NCBI GenBank assembly: GCA_031426355.1
Contig: JANPLD010000087.1
Location: 1-49,816 of the forward strand
Length of the DNA stretch: 49,816 nucleotides
From: JANPLD01 sp031426355
Lineage (GTDB): Bacteria; Pseudomonadota; Alphaproteobacteria; Rickettsiales; UBA8987
Reading direction: 5' to 3'
Shown here: positions 39,931 through 47,488 of the stretch, in pieces
Layout of the letters: each line of letters opens with the position of its first letter
Numbering within the stretch: position 1 is the first letter of the stretch
Program-made: the position numbers and the translations under genes
The notes under the pieces: model-generated
Database searches by the model: none
What the model saw: only the letters and a program-made list of their open reading frames with translations
Told to the model about the DNA's origin: nothing

Positions 39931-40950
39931 CTAAAATTTATATGTAACGCCTATGTTCAAAATAGGATAATATTCTAAAATATCAAACTCATCCTGAACT
40001 TTATTTTTTTCTCTTTGCAGATCAGCATTAAAGGTTGGGTCGTTCGATAAAGTTCCGGTAGAAGAAGCTGTTGAGGTTATATCATTAAATTTAACGCCTA
40101 GGTCAGCTTCAAGGAACCAATGCCTGTTAGCGCCATTAGCGGTAAATACATCTGAATAACCAATACCTGCATAAGGAGAGATATCACCTGTTTCCACTTT
40201 TGCTTTCATTGTGCCAATTTCTGACGGTGTGTAACTTGCGTTGCCGATAGTAAGTGAAGTTATTGGGTTGGAAGTTACTTCGAGTTCATCAGGGCCATAG
40301 AAGGCACCTCCAGTTATTCTAAAGCCGCTGGCAAATGGATGGTAATCTACAAAGGTGTTACCATTTGCAATAGAGGCATCATATTCGTAATCTATATCGT
40401 TGATCTCATGGTTGCCGCTATAGGTTAGATAGTTTCCGCCGCCCCTTAACCTTAGGTAATCATTTATTCTCACCACGCCATCAAGCCCGATACCTTGTGT
40501 ACCTATTTTTGGGGTGATGGCAAAAAAGCCATTGGTTTTATCAACTATGTAAGCATCACCATTATATCTCGGGGCAGGTGGCGCTAAAGTTTGTACTGTG
40601 GGCTGAGTGAGGAAATAAGTTTGTGGTGTTGGCTGTATAGCTTGCATCTGCTGCTGTTGTATAACAGGTTGATTCACCATTCTTCTTACTTCAGGCTGAG
40701 GAGTCATTTGCTGCGCAACAGGTTGAACTTGTGGGGCTATCACTCTGCTTGTTGGAACCCAGCTGTTTTGCTGTTGTCTGACAGGAGCTAATTGGTATGG
40801 CGTATTGCTATTGAATTGGGAAAGGCTTTTTGGGTGATTATATTGGTTATAATTATTTTGATTAAAAGTTGTTTTCTGAACGCGGACAGCTGCGGAGGAA
40901 CAGTCAGGGAAAATTAAGAGTGCCAGTAAAAGTAGAAGAGGTTTTTTCAT
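39931..40950 (-). CDS. Outer-membrane beta-barrel-like protein of unknown function
   Basis: A 339-residue exported protein. A signal peptide (about residues 1-20) is followed by a Gln/Pro/Asn-rich low-complexity region to about residue 125. Then comes a beta-rich domain with alternating hydrophobic and polar strands (GGNYLTYSGNHEI, YAGIGYSDVF, WFLEADLGVKF) ending in a terminal Phe (NIGVTYKF), the outer-membrane insertion signature. The family is not recognised, although the barrel resembles small OmpA/OmpW-like porins. It lies between clpX and lon, behind the clpX terminator. Confidence 0.82.
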   Translation of the reverse strand: MKKPLLLLLALLIFPDCSSAAVRVQKTTFNQNNYNQYNHPKSLSQFNSNTPYQLAPVRQQQNSWVPTSRVIAPQVQPVAQQMTPQPEVRRMVNQPVIQQQQMQAIQPTPQTYFLTQPTVQTLAPPAPRYNGDAYIVDKTNGFFAITPKIGTQGIGLDGVVRINDYLRLRGGGNYLTYSGNHEINDIDYEYDASIANGNTFVDYHPFASGFRITGGAFYGPDELEVTSNPITSLTIGNASYTPSEIGTMKAKVETGDISPYAGIGYSDVFTANGANRHWFLEADLGVKFNDITSTASSTGTLSNDPTFNADLQREKNKVQDEFDILEYYPILNIGVTYKF

Positions 40951-40978
40951 TAAATTATTTCTAGTAAATAAAACTGTA

Positions 40979-41006
40979 TTGCGACTCTACAATAGCAGAG
41001 TCGCAA
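40979..41006 (-). terminator. Terminator-like hairpin after clpX
   Basis: TTGCGACTCT (40979-40988) and AGAGTCGCAA (40997-41006) form a perfect 10-bp stem with an 8-base loop, 13 bases after the clpX stop. On the minus strand TACAGTTTTA follows. It separates clpX from the outer-membrane protein gene, which begins 29 bases further. Confidence 0.75.
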
Positions 41007-41018
41007 ATGGTCAGTTTT

Positions 41019-42311
41019 CTATGATGCAGACTTAACCTTTTTTTCTTTAGGTTTAGGTGGTTCGTCAGATTTCTCTTTAAGAACCAGTTTAGGCCTTTTA
41101 GCATGGTCTATAACGTTCTCATCGATAATAATTTTAGCTACGTCTTTACGGTCAGGCATTTCATACATGAGTTCTGTAAGAGAGCTTTCAACGATAGCGC
41201 GAAGACCACGTGCGCCGGTTTTCCTTTCAATCGCTTTTTTAGCAACGGCTGAAAGTGCATCAGCGGTGAATTCAAGCTCAATACCTTCCATCTCAAACAA
41301 TTTTTTGTATTGCTTGGTGAGTGCATTTTTAGGTTCCGTAAGAATTTGGATCAGTGCTTCTTCATCAAGCTCTTCAAGGGTTGCAATTACTGGAAGACGA
41401 CCAACAAATTCTGGTATGAGACCGAATTTTATAAGATCTTCTGGTGATATTGTTCTTAATGCTTTGGTCTGATCAACTTTTTCCTTGTTGCGAACAGGGG
41501 CGCCAAAACCAATTGAGCTGCCTTGGGTTCTGTTAGCGATAACTTTGTCAACACCAGCGAACGCGCCGCCGCAGATGAACAGGATGTTAGTTGTATCAAC
41601 CTGCAGATATTCCTGTTGAGGATGTTTTCTACCGCCTTGTGGTGGAACAGCTGCCATTGTACCTTCAAGGATTTTAAGTAAGGCTTGCTGAACACCTTCA
41701 CCTGATACGTCACGGGTAATAGATGGGTTATCAGACTTACGGGAAATTTTATCAATCTCATCGATATAAACTATACCTCTTTGCGCTTTCTCAACATTAT
41801 AGTCAGCGCTTTGGAGAAGCCTTAAGATGATATTCTCAACATCTTCACCAACATAACCTGCTTCAGTTAATGTAGTCGCATCTGCCATAGTGAATGGAAC
41901 ATCTAGTATACGTGCAAGAGTTTGCGCGAGTAATGTTTTACCTGAACCTGTAGGGCCGAGGATAAGGATATTTGATTTGCTGATCTCAGGCTCAGTACCG
42001 CCTTTCTCCATGTAATCAACACGTTTGTAGTGATTGTGCACGGCAACGGAGAGAACTTTTTTAGCGTTTTCCTGCCCTATAACATAATCATCAAGGACTT
42101 TTTTAATGGCACTAGGGTTTGGTACACCACCATCGCTATCAAGTGCGAGTGCAGCTTTACTTTCTTCACGGATGATATCTACGCAAAGTTCAACACATTC
42201 ATTACAAATGAATACAGCAGGGCCTGCAATAAGCTTTTTCACTTCATGCTGACTCTTACCGCAAAAAGAGCAATATAATGTGCCGCCATCTTTATTTAAT
42301 TCATCAACCAT
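41019..42311 (-). CDS. clpX: ATP-dependent Clp protease ATP-binding subunit ClpX
   Basis: A 430-residue AAA+ unfoldase that feeds substrates to ClpP. The zinc-binding domain has Cys14, Cys17, Cys36 and Cys39 (CSFC, CNEC). Walker A is GPTGSGKT near residue 117, Walker B is VYIDEIDKI, and the ClpP-binding loop region IGFGAPV is present, as is the GARGLRAIVE sensor 2 block. The gene follows clpP on the same strand, 109 bases apart, and is closed by a hairpin. Confidence 0.97.
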   Translation of the reverse strand: MVDELNKDGGTLYCSFCGKSQHEVKKLIAGPAVFICNECVELCVDIIREESKAALALDSDGGVPNPSAIKKVLDDYVIGQENAKKVLSVAVHNHYKRVDYMEKGGTEPEISKSNILILGPTGSGKTLLAQTLARILDVPFTMADATTLTEAGYVGEDVENIILRLLQSADYNVEKAQRGIVYIDEIDKISRKSDNPSITRDVSGEGVQQALLKILEGTMAAVPPQGGRKHPQQEYLQVDTTNILFICGGAFAGVDKVIANRTQGSSIGFGAPVRNKEKVDQTKALRTISPEDLIKFGLIPEFVGRLPVIATLEELDEEALIQILTEPKNALTKQYKKLFEMEGIELEFTADALSAVAKKAIERKTGARGLRAIVESSLTELMYEMPDRKDVAKIIIDENVIDHAKRPKLVLKEKSDEPPKPKEKKVKSAS

Positions 42312-42420
42312 ATGCCTACCTTAATATTATAAACCGTATTATAACCTATCTCATAATGACAAAACATTAACAAAAAGTTAATATTTTAATCTTCCTTTTC
42401 AATAAGTGACAATAAAGCCA

Positions 42421-43089
42421 CTATTTTTTAACTGCTTTCTTTTCTTCTTCAGGCCTTTTATCTACTACTTCATCAACAAGACCGAATTTCCTGGCTTCTT
42501 CAGCGCTCATGAAATTATCACGTTCCATCGCTGCTTCAACAACAGCTAATTTATTGCCAGTATGTTTAACATACATTTCATTAAGCCTGCGTTTAAGGCT
42601 GAGGATCTCCCTAACGTGGATTTCCATATCAGTTGCCTGACCTTGAAAACCGCCGGAAGGTTGGTGGATCATAACGCGCGCGTTAGGAAGGCAATATCTT
42701 TTACCTTTTGCGCCAGCTGTAAGAAGTAATGAACCCATTGAGGCCGCTTGCCCTAAGCATATAGTGCGTACATCAGGTTTGATGTATTGCATAGTATCAT
42801 AGATAGCCAGACCTGAAGTAACAACGCCACCAGGTGAATTTATATAGAGGGAGATATCCTTATCAGGATTCTCAGACTCAAGGAACAGAAGCTGTGCTAC
42901 ATGGAGTGCTGACATTTGGTCATGCACGGAGCCGCACATGAATATGATCCTCTCGCGTAGCATCCTTGAATATATGTCAAACGCTCTTTCGCCCCTACCA
43001 TCCTGCTCAATAACCATTGGAACAAGGTTACCAGTTGGCATAGTGTTGATAATATCCTCAACCAGATTACTTCTTCTTTTGTCCAACAT
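42421..43089 (-). CDS. clpP: ATP-dependent Clp protease proteolytic subunit ClpP
   Basis: A 222-residue ClpP. The catalytic Ser117 is in CLGQAASMGSLLL, His142 in RVMIHQPSGG, and the Asp follows in the MERDNFMSAEEARKFGLVDEV region. An extra charged tail (RPEEEKKAVKK) ends the protein. Together with ClpX it degrades regulators, in alphaproteobacteria including CtrA. It lies between tig and clpX, separated from tig by 253 bases that contain a palindromic repeat. Confidence 0.96.
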   Translation of the reverse strand: MLDKRRSNLVEDIINTMPTGNLVPMVIEQDGRGERAFDIYSRMLRERIIFMCGSVHDQMSALHVAQLLFLESENPDKDISLYINSPGGVVTSGLAIYDTMQYIKPDVRTICLGQAASMGSLLLTAGAKGKRYCLPNARVMIHQPSGGFQGQATDMEIHVREILSLKRRLNEMYVKHTGNKLAVVEAAMERDNFMSAEEARKFGLVDEVVDKRPEEEKKAVKK

Positions 43090-43234
43090 AAAATCTCTAA
43101 AACTTCATTTAATAATTATTAACCTTTTAAAATGAGAGGATTTAGCCTCAAATGGCAAGAGAAAAATTTATTTTTTATTTAGAATTTTAGAAAAGATTAA
43201 TCAGGTGTGTGGTTTTAATGTTTTGTATAGAGCT

Positions 43235-43333
43235 CGTCATTCTGCGGGATTACGTAGCAATCAGCGCAGAATTTTGGAGTTTTAATCTCATGAGATCCTG
43301 CGCAATTTGCTTTGGCAAATTCGCAGGATGACG
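43235..43333. repeat. Palindromic repeat element, 99 bp
   Basis: Ends are CGTCATTCTGCG and CGCAGGATGACG, inverted with one mismatch. The right third is a strong hairpin: ATCCTGCG plus AATTTGC against GCAAATT plus CGCAGGAT (43295-43329) with a one-base bulge. It lies 9 bases after the tig stop (on the minus strand), in the gap before clpP. It shares the CGTCATT...ATGACG design with the 13.9-kb element but not its interior. Confidence 0.75.
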
Positions 43334-43342
43334 GTTTTGGGA

Positions 43343-44665
43343 TTAGATATTATTATCTAAAACTAATTTCCTGAGAGCTTCAAGGGTAGTTTTTTCTTCT
43401 TTCGGATTTGCTTTTTCGAAGATGAGATCAACAACTTTCTCTTCAATTATTGGGCCTTTTAAGTTTTCCTGAGCTTGTGGATTGTTGCGATAGAAATCAA
43501 CAACTTTCTGCTCCTGCCCAGGGAACCTTGAAACTTCCTGAGAAAGGGCTTTTCTCAAGTCATCCTGAGTTATTTCGATCTTATTTTTACGGCCGATCTC
43601 AGTAATTAAGATGCCAAGTTTAACCCTACGTTTTGCAAGAGGTTCATATTCTTCATGAAGCTCTTTGTGGTTTTTTCTTTGGTCTTCAGGAAGTGATTCC
43701 TGATCTTTTTCGATCTCGTGAATTATATTGTGAACTTCAGTTGTGACCATTTTTTCAGGGAGTTCATAATTGATCTCTTTATCAAGGCTGTCGAATAATT
43801 CTTTTTTAGCAATGATGCGTGACATAGCTTCAGCATCAGACTCTAACTGTTTTTTAAGAGCTTCACGCAGTTTTGAAACATCTTCAAAGCCGATCTTTTT
43901 TGCAAAATCGTCAGTAACTTCAGTTGCTACTGATTCAAGTATCTCATGAAGTTTTATTTCGAAAGTTGCATTCTTGTTTGAAAGTTCTGCGTTATGGTAG
44001 CCTTCAGGGAATTTAACATTTATCTCAAATTCCGTTCCTGCTTCCTTACCTTCAAGATTGTCTTCAAAATCTTTTATCAGTGTGCCTGTGCCAAGTTCAA
44101 CGCGAAAATTAACTGCGTCACCTTTATCAAGAACTTTGCCATCTACAAAGCCTTTGAAATCTATAACTAGGGTATCACCTTTTTTTGCAGGGCGAGGAGT
44201 TTTGAGGGGTTGGAAATCTTTATAATTAGAAGCAACAAGTTTTTGAAGTTCGCTAATGTCACTGTCAGATATTTCAGCTTTAACATTGCGGAGCTTTAAT
44301 TGAGTAACGTCAAATTCCGGAACTTCAGGAAATACTTCTAGGGATAATTTGTATTTGAGGTCTTTACCTTCATCAAATTCAAGAACCTGAACTGAAGGCT
44401 GTGTTGCCGGACGGAGCTGGTTGTCATTAATTGCCTGCGAGGTTGAAGATGAAACTACATCTTGAAGAACTTCGCTTAAAACTTCCTTACCATATTTTTT
44501 ACGTACTACATCAAGCGGAACTTTACCTTCACGGAAACCGGCCATCTTAACTTTTTTGCTGATGGAAATTATTTTTGCTTCGATCTTCTCGCTGATATTA
44601 GCGCCTGGAACTGTAATGTTATATTCTCTTTTAAGCTTATCTTCTAAGATTTTTTCTACTTGCAT
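43343..44665 (-). CDS. tig: Trigger factor
   Basis: A 440-residue ribosome-bound chaperone. The N-terminal domain has the ribosome-docking motif region GFREGKVPLDVVRKKYG. The FKBP-type PPIase domain (about residues 160-240) includes GDTLVIDFKGFVDG and LGTGTLIKDFEDNLEG. The helical C-terminal arms (residues 260-420) complete it. Length is normal. It heads the tig-clpP-clpX group, with a palindromic repeat separating it from clpP. Upstream, 153 bases separate it from the divergent tRNA-Leu gene. Confidence 0.95.
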   Translation of the reverse strand: MQVEKILEDKLKREYNITVPGANISEKIEAKIISISKKVKMAGFREGKVPLDVVRKKYGKEVLSEVLQDVVSSSTSQAINDNQLRPATQPSVQVLEFDEGKDLKYKLSLEVFPEVPEFDVTQLKLRNVKAEISDSDISELQKLVASNYKDFQPLKTPRPAKKGDTLVIDFKGFVDGKVLDKGDAVNFRVELGTGTLIKDFEDNLEGKEAGTEFEINVKFPEGYHNAELSNKNATFEIKLHEILESVATEVTDDFAKKIGFEDVSKLREALKKQLESDAEAMSRIIAKKELFDSLDKEINYELPEKMVTTEVHNIIHEIEKDQESLPEDQRKNHKELHEEYEPLAKRRVKLGILITEIGRKNKIEITQDDLRKALSQEVSRFPGQEQKVVDFYRNNPQAQENLKGPIIEEKVVDLIFEKANPKEEKTTLEALRKLVLDNNI

Positions 44666-44780
44666 TTTATGTAGTCTGTTAGGGTTTAATTATGCTCGAG
44701 GTTATAGGCCTTAAGCGGGAAATATCAAGTTAATTTGCTTTGGTTTTCATAGTCTGGATTGTTGTGGGACAAATAAACTC

Positions 44781-44808
44781 TTGTGCCATCTTAATATATG
44801 AGTATTTT
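44781..44808 (+). promoter_or_regulatory. Possible promoter of tRNA-Leu
   Basis: TTGTGC (44781-44786), a 16-base spacer and TATTTT (44803-44808) end 10 bases before the mature tRNA. Both boxes are approximate, so the call is tentative. Confidence 0.35.
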
Positions 44809-44818
44809 CACCTCAGGA

Positions 44819-44903
44819 GCGGGTATGATGAAATTGGCAGACATGCAAGATTTAGGTTCTTGTGCCGCAAGGCGTGGGGGTTCAAGTCCCTCTACCCGCA
44901 CCA
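44819..44903 (+). tRNA. tRNA-Leu (anticodon UAG)
   Basis: The acceptor stem GCGGGTA (44819-44825) pairs with TACCCGC (44893-44899), followed by discriminator A and an encoded CCA. The anticodon stem CAAGA/TCTTG encloses loop TTTAGGT, giving anticodon TAG. A long variable arm (TGCCGCAAGGCGTG) marks a class II tRNA, and the T arm has GGTTCAAGTCC. It reads CUA and other CUN leucine codons. Confidence 0.95.
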
Positions 44904-44904
44904 T

Positions 44905-44946
44905 CCTTCGCTTTTAATGAGTTTGTAAAAACGAATTAAAAGAAGG
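44905..44946 (+). terminator. Hairpin after tRNA-Leu
   Basis: CCTTC plus TTTTAAT (44905-44918, two-base bulge) pairs with ATTAAAAGAAGG (44935-44946) across a 16-base loop, directly after the CCA end. It is AT-rich and lacks a clear T-run after it, so it may be a processing or termination structure. Confidence 0.45.
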
Positions 44947-45009
44947 GTTACGCTGAAGTTCTGTAAGAGTGTGGGCGGACTAGCTACGGCTCGGCGAGCC
45001 ATTATTTAT

Positions 45010-45516
45010 TTATTTTCCGATCTTTTTGTATTGGCAGGTGAAGGGGGCGGGGGTTTCGTCGGCGATCTTTTTCAGATGAATATAGTAAGATAATAATTCT
45101 GCTTCTTTATTGATGCAGAAAGAGTCTTCTGCTTCAAAGATATCGTCTTTGTGAGTTTGGGTCCAATGACGGACCTTATCTAAAGCTTCGAATTTTGCCT
45201 GAGTTTCAGATTCAGCAACTATGAAAGTATTTCTGTGCAATTCGGAGAATTCGTTTTTATCGTAACCGCCGAGATTTACGTAATAGAGTTTAAGATTTCC
45301 TTTTGATGGTTTTGTTTGCAGGGTGATCTTGTAACCATCAGCTTGGTTTAATTCACACCAGCAATCAAGATGGAGGCTTTCAGGTATGCCCCACCATTCT
45401 TTACGGAGCTGGGCATAAGTATCTTCGATGGATTCAGCCAGGACAAAGCGCATATCGTGTAATTCGATATTTGCGCTTTTATGCCTGCCGCCAATATAGA
45501 TCGCAAATAATTTCAT
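45010..45516 (-). CDS. DUF1543 domain protein (two repeats)
   Basis: A 168-residue protein made of two similar halves: KLFAIYIGGRHKSANIELHD... and KLYYVNLGGYDKNEFSELHR..., each followed by a VAES motif and a helix. This fits the DUF1543 family, whose function is unknown. No signal peptide. It is the last gene of the haem-uptake operon, 32 bases after hemS, which suggests a role around haem or iron, though this is inference. Confidence 0.83.
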   Translation of the reverse strand: MKLFAIYIGGRHKSANIELHDMRFVLAESIEDTYAQLRKEWWGIPESLHLDCWCELNQADGYKITLQTKPSKGNLKLYYVNLGGYDKNEFSELHRNTFIVAESETQAKFEALDKVRHWTQTHKDDIFEAEDSFCINKEAELLSYYIHLKKIADETPAPFTCQYKKIGK

Positions 45517-45548
45517 TTAAGTATCGGTAAGCTATTGCTGACCAAAAG

Positions 45549-46628
45549 TTATTTAGAAACTTTAGGAAGTTCTTTTACTATCTCTCTCCAGAGTTCAAGC
45601 TCAGGAATTCCAGGTTTACGTTTACCGAAATAAGTGCAGATAAGTTCATTGGAATTATCATATATCTCAACGCCGGTAACAACACCATCTTCAGTTGGCT
45701 TTCTGGTAACCCAGATAGAATCAATATCTGATTCCTTGATGTGAAGATTGAATTTCGGGTCAAGAACGTTATAGAATTCACCATATTCAACCAGTTTTTC
45801 AACAGGGCCAGTGTGGATCTGCAGGCAGCCGCGGTTACCAACGAATACCATTATTTCGCAGTTCTTATCGCGGGCAAGTTCAAGGACTTTCCTTGATGCT
45901 GATTTATTTAATTTATACGCATATTCTTCACTTACCAAGCGGAGTGCTTGCACTCTGCCGATCCTGTATTTGTGGAGAAGGATATAGAAATCGTGAGTGT
46001 CTTTAAGGTTAGCAAGTTCAGCTTCAAAGCCTTTGTAATCAACTTCTGAATCAGGAAGTTCCGGCCTTTTAGGGTCAAGTTTCTGAACTGTGATCTCAGT
46101 TTCCTGTGCTTCTGAACGATATTTATTAACTATTGCATCATAAGCAGCTTCATCTGATTTTGGAGTGAGATAGATTTTGTGAAGCGCAAGGCCATCTTTA
46201 CCGAAGAACTGAAGGGATTTTTTAGGGCCCCCTTTAGTTTGCTCTGTAACTGAATAAGCAGAACTCCATTGTTTCATGAACAGGCGGAGATCAATATCAG
46301 CATTAACTGCTAAACCCATACGCATTGGGCCTTCAGTAAAGAATGAAATGTTGTTGTAGATACCTTTTCTTTCGTGAACAACTGATTCATTACGAGTTAA
46401 AGCCATAACTTCACCAAGCGTATGAACCTCAGCGAGGATCTCTTCAGGTTTGTTCTCAAGGCGGAAAATAGTAGTGCCGTCAATACGCGCGGCAACTAAT
46501 TCCTCTTCACTAACACCAAGAGTTTTTGCTGCATCTTTAGGGCGAATGGAAGGATTTTCAGTTTTGAGATTATTGAATTTGGTGAGCAGGATATTTTCTG
46601 CATCTTGTTTAAGTGCTGCCTGAGACAT
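45549..46628 (-). CDS. hemS: Haemin-degrading / haem-transfer factor HemS (ChuS/HmuS family)
   Basis: A 359-residue cytosolic haem-handling protein. It contains two similar HemS repeats: RPKDAAKTLGVSEEELVAAR early, EVMALTRNESVVHERKGIY with the haem-binding His region, and the second-half VFVGNRGCLQIHTGPVEKL followed by NLHIKE. ChuS-type members break down haem or hand it over after uptake. It lies 17 bases behind tonB and after the haem receptor, in a Fur-type operon. Confidence 0.93.
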   Translation of the reverse strand: MSQAALKQDAENILLTKFNNLKTENPSIRPKDAAKTLGVSEEELVAARIDGTTIFRLENKPEEILAEVHTLGEVMALTRNESVVHERKGIYNNISFFTEGPMRMGLAVNADIDLRLFMKQWSSAYSVTEQTKGGPKKSLQFFGKDGLALHKIYLTPKSDEAAYDAIVNKYRSEAQETEITVQKLDPKRPELPDSEVDYKGFEAELANLKDTHDFYILLHKYRIGRVQALRLVSEEYAYKLNKSASRKVLELARDKNCEIMVFVGNRGCLQIHTGPVEKLVEYGEFYNVLDPKFNLHIKESDIDSIWVTRKPTEDGVVTGVEIYDNSNELICTYFGKRKPGIPELELWREIVKELPKVSK

Positions 46629-46645
46629 ATAATTATTTTTTGAGA

Positions 46646-47476
46646 TTAACCTTGTATCATGAATTTAACCGGAACTAATATCCAGCTTGCTATCTGATCA
46701 TTCTGAAGAACAGACGGTTTAAAGCTCCATTCCTTTACAGCATTTATGGCTGACATGTCAAGTAATTCATACCCGGATGAGGTATACACAGTAACCTTTG
46801 CAGGGCTGCCATCTGTGGATATCAGGGCTTTTACTATAACTATTCCCTGTTGGCCTTTATCTATGGCGCGGCGTGGATAAACAGGGGGGGTGGTATGAGC
46901 GTAATCAGCTTCGGAAGCAGTATGCATGATGGTGGAAACGGAAGTGCCCCTGTCATTTGAGGTAAGTTGCTGATTCATATTATGATTAGCAGGCTGAGGG
47001 GAATATGGTTCAATAGAAGATATTTTCTGAACTTCCTGTGGTTGTTCTCTCGGTTTAACGGCGGCAGGTGAAATTTCTGCCAGTTCTGTTGGTTTAGGAT
47101 CTACTAACTTTTCTGCCAGAGTTTTATCCATCAGGCTTTTAGGTTTTGGTAAAGATGGCAGATCAGTTTTTTTAACGATCTCGGCTGATTTTTCTTTAAG
47201 TTTATCAAGAGGTTTCTCTGATACTTCTTTTTCGGTGTTTTCAACTTTCTTTTGTTCAGGTTTCTGATCCTGGGAAATTTTCTGCTCTACTATGGAAGGG
47301 GCGGCTATACTTGCGATATTAACTATTAAAGGTTTCTCTATATCGATTTCTTTTTTTATCGGGGCGTGGGAGAATCCGGCGATCTTCAATATGGACAAAT
47401 GCACAATCAAAGAGAGGATGACACTAAGTGCCATCCCCTTTTTTGTAGCTTTATTTTTTAATGGGCATTTGTTCAT
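46646..47476 (-). CDS. tonB: TonB family energy-transducing protein
   Basis: A 276-residue TonB. A single N-terminal membrane anchor (about residues 15-33, ALSVILSLIVHLSILKIAG) carries the conserved His. A long Pro/Lys/Glu-rich spacer (50-180) follows, and the C-terminal TonB domain has PVYPRRAIDKGQQGIVIVKA, SSGYELLDMSAINAVKEWSF and the ending VPVKFMIQG. It passes the proton-motive energy of ExbBD to the receptor encoded 12 bases upstream. exbB and exbD are not in the window. Confidence 0.93.
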   Translation of the reverse strand: MNKCPLKNKATKKGMALSVILSLIVHLSILKIAGFSHAPIKKEIDIEKPLIVNIASIAAPSIVEQKISQDQKPEQKKVENTEKEVSEKPLDKLKEKSAEIVKKTDLPSLPKPKSLMDKTLAEKLVDPKPTELAEISPAAVKPREQPQEVQKISSIEPYSPQPANHNMNQQLTSNDRGTSVSTIMHTASEADYAHTTPPVYPRRAIDKGQQGIVIVKALISTDGSPAKVTVYTSSGYELLDMSAINAVKEWSFKPSVLQNDQIASWILVPVKFMIQG

Positions 47477-47488
47477 AATACATATTGT

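Noticed and set aside
44819..44903. tRNA-Leu as an integration site of a genomic island
   Set aside because: No integrase gene and no second copy of the tRNA 3' end is seen in the window; genes on both sides look like core or ordinary operon genes.
44740..44928. 62-codon plus-strand frame
   Set aside because: It runs through the tRNA-Leu gene and has no coding character.
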